From assembly GCA_002396335.1 (NCBI GenBank), contig DGXN01000021.1, forward strand, positions 1-64,000: a DNA stretch of 64,000 bases, written 5' to 3'. The position numbers were made by a program, and so were the translations under genes. Origin of the DNA: Bacteroidales bacterium UBA4231 (GTDB lineage Bacteria; Bacteroidota; Bacteroidia; Bacteroidales; UBA932). A model generated the notes under the pieces. That model did no database searches, was not told where the DNA came from, and saw nothing but the letters and a program-made list of their open reading frames with translations. This document shows positions 10,601-17,034 of this stretch, piece after piece. Position 1 is the stretch's first letter. Each line of letters opens with the position of its first letter.

Positions 10601-11501
10601 AGTAGTTGAGCCAGCCTTTTTGCTCCAGTTCCTGATAGATAGCCATCTGGTCCTGGGAGTTCATGATGTTGAACTCGTTGTAGGAGGGCTTCAGACGGAG
10701 GGTGTATTCGCCGGAGTAGGTGATGTTGCTGTGTCCGCTCTTACCTTTCTTGGTGGTCACGACGATAACGCCGGCCATGGCGCGGGCACCGTAGATGGAG
10801 GTGGCGGAGCCGTCCTTCAGGATGTCGAAGGACTCGATATCGTCCGAGTTCAGACCGGCGATGGCGCTGGAAATCAGGGTGTTGGCGTCACCGGACGAGA
10901 GATCTTCCGCATCGATTTCCACAACGTCTTCCATAATGACGCCGTCCACCACCCACAGGGGTTTGGAGGAACCGTAGATGGAGGTGGAACCGCGGACGCG
11001 GATCTTCGGGGCTGTACCGAAGGTACCGGACACGTTCTGCACGGAAACGCCGGCGACGCGGCCTTCCAGGGAGCGGGAGATGTCGGCCATACCGCTGATC
11101 TTGGCATCGTCGGCATCCAGCTTTACGGCGGATCCGGAGAACAGGCGGCGGTCCATCTGGGTCATACCCGTGACGACGGCCGATTCCAGCACGTTGGCGT
11201 CCTCTTGCAGGACCACGCGGACAAAGTCCTGTACGGGGACTTTGGCGTCGGCATAGCCCATGAAGCTGACAATCAGGTTTTTGGCGTTTGCGGGGACCTT
11301 GGCGAGATTGAAATTGCCATCCAAATCGGTGAGGGTGCCTATGTTGGAGGCCCCTTCAACCGTTACGAATGCTCCAATCACGGGAATGCCGGCTTCGTCG
11401 ACGACGTTACCCTTCACCGTCCTCGTCTGAGCGAGGGCTGCCGTGCACCACAGTGCAAGGAACAGTCCTCCCAGTAATTTGGTTAGTGATTTAAAACGCA
11501 T
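7683..11501 (-). CDS. SusC/RagA TonB-dependent transporter fused to a C-terminal OmpA domain
   Basis: 1272 residues. Signal peptide 1-24; carboxypeptidase-like regulatory domain about 27-110 (VKGNVVDEAGIPVIGAFV); TonB-dependent plug about 115-235 with the SusC signature region (VDGVIMEDV, SIYGARAMAGVIVVTTKKG); a 22-strand-type barrel to about residue 1115 ending FTLTLKIGLGG. The chain then continues in frame into a Pro/Val/Lys/Glu linker (PEPQVVEKVVEKVVEK and similar, about 1117-1160) and an OmpA peptidoglycan-binding domain (about 1163-1272) with GYADSATG, NNELSEERANAVAEML and NRV. Ordinary SusC proteins stop at the last barrel strand. The linker and domain resemble the periplasmic half of Bacteroidetes OmpA porins. 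No sigma/anti-sigma pair or hybrid sensor gene adjoins it, and I found no clear promoter. Confidence 0.95.
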   Translation of the reverse strand: MRFKSLTKLLGGLFLALWCTAALAQTRTVKGNVVDEAGIPVIGAFVTVEGASNIGTLTDLDGNFNLAKVPANAKNLIVSFMGYADAKVPVQDFVRVVLQEDANVLESAVVTGMTQMDRRLFSGSAVKLDADDAKISGMADISRSLEGRVAGVSVQNVSGTFGTAPKIRVRGSTSIYGSSKPLWVVDGVIMEDVVEIDAEDLSSGDANTLISSAIAGLNSDDIESFDILKDGSATSIYGARAMAGVIVVTTKKGKSGHSNITYSGEYTLRLKPSYNEFNIMNSQDQMAIYQELEQKGWLNYSRLANASDSGVYGKMYQLLAQVDPKTGQFYLANTEEAKMAYLRAAEYRNTDWFDKLFTYGIQHTHSVSMSGGTDRGNYYASLSIMDDPGWTLQSSVRRYTANLNTTFKLTDNLSLNMISNASYRSQRAPGTLGSTLDTVSGQVRRDFDINPYSYALNTSRVLDPEVFYTRNYAPFNILHELENNYLDLDVTNVRFQGELKWKITRHFDVSALASAKYTSTSREHYILDSSNQAQAYRAGYTTVIRDNNSYFYTDPDVPFAVPTTVLPVGGIFQTTDNKMFGWDLRVAGNYNQTFAKIHTISAYAGMEMNSTDRHGKWFRGWGMQFDMGEIAQYDYKVFKKGVEENSDYFTLDNTHERRQAFFGTLTYGLLNRYSINGTIRYEGSNRLGKARSARWLPTWNVSGRWNISDEPWMRGIQPTLSHAALKLSYSLTAESGPAWVTNSNVVIQAYNPWRNNARDKESGLEIASLANPDLTFEKKNEFNVGLELGFFDNRVNFTGDWYKRNNFDLIAITNTQGIGGELTKYGNVASMESDGFELSLTTTNIKTKDFKWTTNAIYSHSHNLITKLYTTKRVIDLISGTGFGLEGYANHSIFSIPFKGLNEEGLPTFLDQDGNISVSDIYFQTSASDPKNIEFLEYSGTADPTDVASLGNTFEWKGFRLNVFITGSFGNVVRLDPVFRSSYSDLRSMPKEFKNRWVVPGDEAYTTVPVIASRMQTVNDSHLNYAYNAYNYSTERIASGNFIRLKEVSLSYDIPKKAVQKIGLSTLSVKLQATNLALLYADPKLNGQDPEFFNTGGVAVPVPKQFTLTLKIGLGGSESAKKPAAPAVVTPYVAPEPQVVEKVVEKVVEKEVVKEVVKEVPAKTLNGIYENDLYFVIGKAELSPKEAFKLGRICQILKDNPDAKIVIKGYADSATGSAQRNNELSEERANAVAEMLRSEGIAPGRISIENTGGDRDASASPADNRVAVCIVK

Positions 11502-11664
11502 AAATAATTAGGTTAGTAAATAGTTGTTTTGGTTTCGGTTTAAAAGCAAATGCGGGTAAACGCTGATAGTTTTAAATATTTTAAATAAGTTTTCAGGTTT
11601 TAACATGTAAATTTAAATAAAAGTCAGGTAAAAAACAAAAACTTCTCCTGATTTTTTGTCTTTT

Positions 11665-11695
11665 TTTGTTTGGCCGGATATTTGCTGTAACTTTG
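11665..11695 (+). promoter_or_regulatory. Bacteroidetes-type promoter of the 11718 lipoprotein gene
   Basis: TTTG at 11665-11668, a 19-bp spacer, then TAACTTTG at 11688-11695, a full match to the Bacteroidetes -33/-7 consensus (TTTG / TANNTTTG). The start codon is 22 bp downstream. Confidence 0.75.
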
Positions 11696-11717
11696 TAAAC
11701 GTTAAAATTCACGCGTT

Positions 11718-12902
11718 ATGAAAGCTCGTCATATCTGGTCTGTGGCCCTTCTGGCTGCATTTGCCGTGGTTGGATGCACCTCCACCGACATCGATCCTTA
11801 TCACCGTCAGGGCACTGTTCCCGGCGGCAGCGGCGGCCGTGAAGGCGGCGAAGGCGGTACAACCCCCACCCCTACCGTAACCGTCAAAGAACGCTCCGAC
11901 TGGGGCATCACCTATAAAGGCCGCGCCCTGTTCGAAGCCGGCGACCCCACCGAGGAATTCGAGTTCAAATACACCGGCAGCAATTTCTTCATCTTCCGCA
12001 CCATGTCGGACGCCTACTTCCAGGAGCACTATAACGGCAGCATGCAGGCCTTCCTGGAAGGAGAGGCCGACGATGTCGTCGCCATCGCCGAGCAGAACGA
12101 CAGGAAATTCTACGAAGATACCGACAACGTGTTCACATCGGCCACCAAGAGCGTCTACTTCGACCTCATGGTACACGGCGACTACACCGGCTACCTCATC
12201 GAGATGGACAAGGACGGAAAACCCACCTACAGCTACGCCAAGAAGAACTTCACTGTCGTGGAGGAAACGGCCACCGACGCCTATACGGCCTGGTTGGGCG
12301 GCTGGACAGTGTCCAACGGCCTGGTGGGCTACAATATTAAGGTCTCCCCGCTGGAGAACAACTACCTCTACCGCGTGGACGGCTGGGAAACCGGCGACGC
12401 CGCCGGCTCCGTCCAGATGAATCAGGACGACGACTGGCTGGTCACCCGCTTCGCGGACGGCGAAATGGTGTTCTTCATCCAGTTCATCGCCTCGTACAGC
12501 GACTATGAAGACCTGGGCGACGTGGACTACATGTTCGTCGGCACCTTCACCGAAACCACCGGCACCCAGGTGGACGACTACGAGAACAGGGAGCTTGCCC
12601 GCGCCAAAAAGGTGGACGACAAGTTTGTCCTGGAAGGCGGTCATGCGGTGTATCCCGTCGACGGAAAGACCATCACGCCCGCGTATGAAACCATGCGCTA
12701 CGCCCTGTACAGCTATAAGAACGAGGAGTGGGTCTTCTTCCACGACAACACCCCGACCTTCCCTCTGACCCTGGTCCGGAACCCGGATGTGAAGGCCGAC
12801 ATCGCCCCCGTCACCGAAAAAGGCGCCTCCTTCGAACGCCGCTTCCAGCCCCGCGCCCGCGGCAGCCGCACCCAGGGCCCCAATACCCTCCGCCGGCTTT
12901 AA
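11718..12902 (+). CDS. Lipoprotein of unknown function, divergent from the SusC locus
   Basis: 394 residues with lipobox AVVGC (Cys about 20), then a Gly/Ser/Glu-rich flexible tether (GGSGGREGGEGG) and a TPTPTVTV stretch. The body is rich in acidic and aromatic residues and beta strands (WGITYKGRALFE, EFEFKYTGSNFFIFRTMSD), ending in a basic tail (RRFQPRARGSRTQG). I do not recognise the family. The long tether suggests a surface-exposed domain held away from the outer membrane. It has its own promoter at 11665-11695 and is transcribed away from the SusC operon, so it may or may not serve it. Monocistronic: the 105-bp repeat follows 26 bp after the stop. Confidence 0.8.
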   Translation: MKARHIWSVALLAAFAVVGCTSTDIDPYHRQGTVPGGSGGREGGEGGTTPTPTVTVKERSDWGITYKGRALFEAGDPTEEFEFKYTGSNFFIFRTMSDAYFQEHYNGSMQAFLEGEADDVVAIAEQNDRKFYEDTDNVFTSATKSVYFDLMVHGDYTGYLIEMDKDGKPTYSYAKKNFTVVEETATDAYTAWLGGWTVSNGLVGYNIKVSPLENNYLYRVDGWETGDAAGSVQMNQDDDWLVTRFADGEMVFFIQFIASYSDYEDLGDVDYMFVGTFTETTGTQVDDYENRELARAKKVDDKFVLEGGHAVYPVDGKTITPAYETMRYALYSYKNEEWVFFHDNTPTFPLTLVRNPDVKADIAPVTEKGASFERRFQPRARGSRTQGPNTLRRL

Positions 12903-12928
12903 AATCAGGCTTTGCCACCATTTTACCC

Positions 12929-13033
12929 GTGGCACTTAAGTGCTTGATACTGAGTTGAATCCTGAAATCGCCTCCGGCAAAAAACCGGAGGCGATTTTAG
13001 CATCTCGTTGATAGTCAGCTACTTGGGCGCCAC
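12929..13033. repeat. 105-bp dispersed element, copy A
   Basis: Outer imperfect inverted ends GTGGCACTTAAGT / ACTTGGGCGCCAC; inner stem GAAATCGCCTCCGG / CCGGAGGCGATTT around CAAAAAA. CCTGAAATCGCCT starts 32 bp and AGGCGATTT starts 60 bp from the left end, identical in copies B (16743-16847) and C (54828-54932). It may also terminate the lipoprotein gene. Confidence 0.85.
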
Positions 13034-13076
13034 GACCCGGCCGCACCCCATCCCCCCAACAATCCCCGAAATTCGC

Positions 13077-13084
13077 TATCTTTG
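13077..13084 (+). promoter_or_regulatory. -7 box of the secreted esterase/phosphatase operon
   Basis: TATCTTTG matches TANNTTTG, 16 bp before the ATG at 13101. No TTTG is seen at the expected -33 position. Confidence 0.55.
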
Positions 13085-13100
13085 CAGAAAACCACGTGCT

Positions 13101-13781
13101 ATGACCAAGAGAATCCTTTTTTCCCTCTTCTTTTTAGTGTCCATCCTCCCGTCCCTCGCTGCGCAGCAGAAACAGGACAGGGACTGGGCCCGGTTCGGCC
13201 GGTATCAGAAGGCGAACGAGACTGTGACTGACCGCCCCAAGGCGGTGCTGATGGGTGATTCGATCACCGACGGATGGGCGGCGCAGGACCCGGACTGGCT
13301 CTCGGCGCAGGGCTTTGCGGGCCGCGGCATCTCGGGCCAGACTACGAGCGAGATGCTGGTCCGTTTCCGGGCCGACGTTATCGGCCTGAAACCCCGTTAT
13401 GTGGTTATCCTTGCCGGGATCAACGACATTGCCCGCAACAATGGCTTCATCGAGGTGGAACACATTTTCGGGAACATTGTCTCCATGGCCGAACTGGCCA
13501 AGGCCCATAAAATCAAGCCCGTCCTTTGCACGGTGCTGCCGGCTTCCGAGATCGGCTGGCGGAAGGACCTGGGCGACCCGACGCCCAAGATTCTCCAGCT
13601 GAACGCCCTCCTGAAGGACTATGCCCGGCGGAACCGGATCCCCTTCGTGGACTATTACACCCCCATGGTGACGGACGGCGGCGCCTTGAACCCGGCTTGG
13701 GCCAAGGATGCCGTGCATCCTAACCTGGAAGGCTATCACAAGATGGAGGAGATTCTCCTGAAGTCGGTGAAATTCAAGTGA
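13101..13781 (+). CDS. Secreted SGNH/GDSL-family esterase
   Basis: 226 residues from the ATG at 13101, chosen because it begins a clean signal peptide (MTKRILFSLFFLVSILPSLAAQ) just after the -7 box; in-frame codons further upstream lie in the repeat and promoter. All four SGNH blocks are present: GDSITDGW (nucleophile Ser), GISGQT (Gly), AGINDI (Asn) and DAVHPN (Asp-His). This family removes acyl groups from carbohydrates or lipids (acetylesterase, lysophospholipase, PAF acetylhydrolase-like). No lipobox, so periplasmic or secreted. It is the first gene of a three-gene operon; the next start is 2 bp after its stop. Confidence 0.9.
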   Translation: MTKRILFSLFFLVSILPSLAAQQKQDRDWARFGRYQKANETVTDRPKAVLMGDSITDGWAAQDPDWLSAQGFAGRGISGQTTSEMLVRFRADVIGLKPRYVVILAGINDIARNNGFIEVEHIFGNIVSMAELAKAHKIKPVLCTVLPASEIGWRKDLGDPTPKILQLNALLKDYARRNRIPFVDYYTPMVTDGGALNPAWAKDAVHPNLEGYHKMEEILLKSVKFK

Positions 13782-13783
13782 TT

Positions 13784-14545
13784 ATGAAACGTTTATCTTT
13801 CTTGCTGCTCGTTGCTCTCGCCGCCTGCGGCCGTCCGGCAGAACCGCAGCTTCTTACGCTGATGTCCTATAATGTAGGCGTCTTTTCCAAGTATCAGGAA
13901 AGCAGCATGCCCGGTGTTGCGCAGCTCATCCGGGACAACGGCGCCGCGTATGTGGCCCTGAACGAGCTGGACAGCTGCAACCGCCGGCACGGCACTTACC
14001 AACTGCAGGAACTGGCGGAGGCCCTTGGCGGCTGGAACTACCAGTTCGCGTCGGCCTTCCCATATGCGGGCGGAGCCTATGGCAACGGCGTCGTGACCGA
14101 CCGTCGGATCACGGGCCGATACAAACTCGCCCTCCCAAAGGGGGACGGCTCGGAACCCCGGAGCGTGGCCGTTGTCGAAACGCAGGAATGTGTCTTCGGC
14201 TCCGTTCACCTGGACTATAGGAGCCAGGATGCCGCCCTGGCACAGATGAAGACGGTAAACGATTGGTTTACAAAGGTGTATGGCGGTGCAAAGAAGCCGG
14301 TCTTCCTGTGCGGGGACTTCAATGTCACCCCGGACAGCGAGGTCATCGCCGAGGCGCTCACCTGCTGGACCCTCCTCTCCGACGACGGCTTCACCCATTC
14401 CACCACCAACCCCCGCCACTGCATCGACTATATCTTCTCCCTGAAGGATGCGAAGCAGGTGGAGGTGGAAAGCTGTGAAGTGCTGACGGAAGGCACCGCC
14501 GACCTGTCGGACCATTTCCCCGTGAAATTAACTGTGAAATTCTAA
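13784..14545 (+). CDS. Endonuclease/exonuclease/phosphatase-fold lipoprotein
   Basis: 253 residues. Lipobox LVALAAC (Cys about 14). The fold is the DNase I-like EEP superfamily: MSYNVGVF, ALNELDSC (metal-binding Glu), SVHLDY, CGDFNVTPDSE, HCIDYIF and the final SDHFPVKL (catalytic Asp-His). Members act on nucleic acids, inositol phosphates or sphingomyelin; an outer-membrane lipoprotein next to an esterase and phosphatase is more likely a phosphodiesterase/phosphatase on a nutrient. ATG 13784 was preferred over the GTG at 13778, which lies in the preceding stop region. Translationally coupled to its neighbour (2-bp gap). Confidence 0.88.
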   Translation: MKRLSFLLLVALAACGRPAEPQLLTLMSYNVGVFSKYQESSMPGVAQLIRDNGAAYVALNELDSCNRRHGTYQLQELAEALGGWNYQFASAFPYAGGAYGNGVVTDRRITGRYKLALPKGDGSEPRSVAVVETQECVFGSVHLDYRSQDAALAQMKTVNDWFTKVYGGAKKPVFLCGDFNVTPDSEVIAEALTCWTLLSDDGFTHSTTNPRHCIDYIFSLKDAKQVEVESCEVLTEGTADLSDHFPVKLTVKF

Positions 14546-14552
14546 CTGGACA

Positions 14553-16697
14553 ATGAGAAAACTATTACTGATTGGGTCGGCCCTTCTGGTGGCCGTGAGC
14601 CTGCAGGCTCAGCGTCTGGGCGTCCGCGAAGAAGTAAGGGCCGACTGGAACAAGTCCTCCGGCCTGGACTGTGTGTACGACCTTTCCCCAAAGGCGTCCA
14701 CACCGGCCCCCAAGGGCTATGAGCCCGTGTACATCAGCCACTACGGCCGTCACGGCTCCCGTTACGCCTACACGGAGCAGGCTTACACCATCATCCTTCA
14801 GATGCTCTCCGATGGCCAGAAAACCGGCAACCTGACCCCTGCGGGGCAGGATCTGCTGGCCCGTCTGATTCCCTTCTGGGACCGGGTCCGCTACCGGGTA
14901 GGTGACCTTACGCCCATCGGCTGGCAGCAGCATCAGGGCATTGCGAAAACCATGGTGGAGAGCTTCCCCACGGTGTTCGGAAAGGGGAGCGAGGTAGATG
15001 CCTGCTCCAGCCCTTCGGTCCGTTCCATCCTCAGTATGTCTTCCTGCTGCGCGGCCATTTCCCGGCTGAGCCCCGGGACGAAGGTATATGCCCACCAGGG
15101 CCTTACCGACGTGCAGGCCACGCGCCCCAACCAAGGCTACAATCCGTTCCGTTACGAGGGACCGGCCTCCCGTTTCCCTTATGCAGAAAGCTCGGAGCAG
15201 TTTTTCTTCCGCCATTTCCCGAACTACCGGGATGTGCTTGCGCGCCTGTTCAGGGACCCTGATTCGGCCCTCGGAAACCAGAATCCGTACAACGCTTTCT
15301 TCCACTTGTACATGTTCGTAGCGGGCATGAACAGCCTGCCGGAGGATGTCCGCGTGGACGTCGGCGACTTCTTCACCCGCGAGGAATTCGCCACCCTCTG
15401 GGAGACCGACAACTATGAGCGGTTCCGCGAGTACTATGCCTACAAGACCCCCTGCTCCTCCATCGTGGACGACATGGTGGACAAGGCCGATGTCATGCTC
15501 TGCGAAGGCCGCCGCGGCGCCCACCTCCGCTATGGCCACGACCATGTGGTGATGGCCCTGGAGCTGATCATGGACATCGACGGCTTTGACACCGTCCCCG
15601 AAAACAACGACGACCTGGTGTACTGGTTCCAGACCTTCCGCTCGCCCATGGGCGCCAACATCCAGCTGGTGTTCTACGCTCCCAAAAAAGGCAGCGGCGA
15701 CATCCTGGTGAAACTCCTCCTGAACGGCGAGGAAGCCCGTCTGGGGAAGGTGGAGCCCTTCGTCGGCCCGTATTACAAATGGGCCGATGTGCGCGCCTAC
15801 CTGAAGGCCCGCGTCGCCGGCTTCGTCTACAAGCCTGCGAAGGAAGGGGAGTGGACCGTCACCGAAGTGGGTCCCGGCCTGACCTACCGCACGTTCTCCG
15901 GCCTGGACAAAGTCACCGGCAGCGCCCAGCAGGTCTTTGTGGCCGACTGGGACATGTCCGTCCCCGGCTATGCGCTCAAGTTCGACGTCGGCCCTGACGG
16001 GCAGCGCGTTACGTCGGACGTGATGAAGGAAAAAGGGGCCGTGGTGGCCATGAACGCCTGCTACGAGCCTTCCTCCATCGTGCTGAAGGTGGACGGAAAG
16101 TACTATTCCTCCATGCCCAACAACACCATCATGTCCACCGGCGTCCCCAACTGGAAGAGTGAAGGGGCCGTCTACATTGACGGCGAAGGCCGCGTCCGCA
16201 TCGCCTTCGACGGTAAGGGCCTGACGGTAGGGGAGCAGCGGGCCTTCTACACCACCGTGTCCGATCCCAACGTGTTCACCAGCGCACCCATGCTCATCGA
16301 GAACCATGTTCCCGTTGGCGCCTCCTTCGCCGGCTTCTATTCGGAAGATGCCCTCAAAAAGTTCCGTTACGAGGATGCCGCCCGACACCAGGGCGTACGC
16401 CATCCCCGCACCGCCATAGCCGTCACCGACGACGGCCACCTCCTGATGGTCGTGGTGGACGGCCGCCGGCCCGGTCTGAGCGAGGGCATGTCGGCCCGCG
16501 AACTGACGGAATTCCTCCAGGAAAACTTCCACCCGAAAGATGCGCTGAACATGGACGGCGGCGGCTCTTCCACCCTCTGCATCCAAGGCCAGGGAGACCC
16601 CGAGACCCACGTCGTGAACTATCCCACCGACAACAAAGTCTACGACCACTCCGGCGAGCGTTTCCTGACCTCGTTCTTCTATCTGGTCAAACAGTAA
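14553..16697 (+). CDS. Fusion of histidine acid phosphatase and phosphodiester glycosidase (NAGPA)
   Basis: 714 residues, signal peptide 1-20. Residues about 55-400 are a histidine-acid-phosphatase/multiple-inositol-polyphosphate-phosphatase-like domain: YGRHGSRY with the phosphohistidine His 67, and the partner motif RYGHDHV near residue 327. Residues about 470-710 are a NAGPA domain (phosphodiester alpha-GlcNAcase family): GAVVAMNACYEP, HPRTAIAVTDDG and MDGGGSSTL near 667. NAGPA enzymes remove a sugar cap from sugar-phosphodiesters, leaving a phosphomonoester, which a phosphatase could then hydrolyse. The two domains are in one frame with no break. Start is 7 bp after the EEP gene, so same operon. 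The substrate is not known. Confidence 0.9.
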   Translation: MRKLLLIGSALLVAVSLQAQRLGVREEVRADWNKSSGLDCVYDLSPKASTPAPKGYEPVYISHYGRHGSRYAYTEQAYTIILQMLSDGQKTGNLTPAGQDLLARLIPFWDRVRYRVGDLTPIGWQQHQGIAKTMVESFPTVFGKGSEVDACSSPSVRSILSMSSCCAAISRLSPGTKVYAHQGLTDVQATRPNQGYNPFRYEGPASRFPYAESSEQFFFRHFPNYRDVLARLFRDPDSALGNQNPYNAFFHLYMFVAGMNSLPEDVRVDVGDFFTREEFATLWETDNYERFREYYAYKTPCSSIVDDMVDKADVMLCEGRRGAHLRYGHDHVVMALELIMDIDGFDTVPENNDDLVYWFQTFRSPMGANIQLVFYAPKKGSGDILVKLLLNGEEARLGKVEPFVGPYYKWADVRAYLKARVAGFVYKPAKEGEWTVTEVGPGLTYRTFSGLDKVTGSAQQVFVADWDMSVPGYALKFDVGPDGQRVTSDVMKEKGAVVAMNACYEPSSIVLKVDGKYYSSMPNNTIMSTGVPNWKSEGAVYIDGEGRVRIAFDGKGLTVGEQRAFYTTVSDPNVFTSAPMLIENHVPVGASFAGFYSEDALKKFRYEDAARHQGVRHPRTAIAVTDDGHLLMVVVDGRRPGLSEGMSARELTEFLQENFHPKDALNMDGGGSSTLCIQGQGDPETHVVNYPTDNKVYDHSGERFLTSFFYLVKQ

Positions 16698-16742
16698 AGC
16701 CCTGGCGCTCAACCCAAAATCGCACCTGCGCTACGCCCAACC

Positions 16743-16847
16743 GTGGCAGGTAAGTGATTGACCCTGAGTCACTTCCTGAAATCGCCTCAGTCATTTTGCC
16801 GGAGGCGATTTCAGGATCGGACTAAGAATCAATTACTTACGTGCCAA
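16743..16847. repeat. 105-bp dispersed element, copy B
   Basis: Outer arms GTGGCAGGTAAGTGATTGA / TCAATTACTTACGTGCCA; inner arms CCTGAAATCGCCT (16775-16787) / AGGCGATTTCAGG (16803-16815). Same length and internal offsets as copies A and C. It lies 45 bp after the stop of the phosphatase-glycosidase gene, with a CACCTGCGCT motif (as in the 27.7-kb array) just to its left. Confidence 0.85.
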
Positions 16848-16854
16848 TCGATAA

Positions 16855-17022
16855 CTATTTGCCGGGCGGGCTTAATCTATCAAGACAAACGGGGCCAGAC
16901 GCTTTTGTGTAGAAGTCAGAAAGGGAAAAGTCCGCTTCATGCTCAAACGGATTCAGGATGAGCAGATACGAAAACGGAATGGCAATGCAGACAAGGCCTA
17001 TGGCGATCAGTAGTTTTTTCAT
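16855..17022 (-). CDS. Small single-pass membrane peptide, unknown function
   Basis: 55 residues: a basic start (MKK), one hydrophobic helix (LLIAIGLVCIAIPFSYLLIL, residues 4-23), then a short soluble tail containing DFSLSDFYTKA. The ATG at 17022 is 12 bp after the stop of the double esterase gene on the same strand, so it would be co-transcribed. Too short for homology-based naming. It could be a membrane-anchor accessory or a degraded remnant of a longer protein. The hydrophobic profile is the main evidence that it is coding. Confidence 0.45.
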   Translation of the reverse strand: MKKLLIAIGLVCIAIPFSYLLILNPFEHEADFSLSDFYTKASGPVCLDRLSPPGK

Positions 17023-17034
17023 GGATGTAAATGG

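Noticed and set aside
8436..10601. A 721-codon plus-strand frame opposite the SusC gene
   Set aside because: Antisense shadow of the SusC barrel; composition is the same Val/Gly/Asp/His-rich pattern seen opposite other genes, with no signal or motif.
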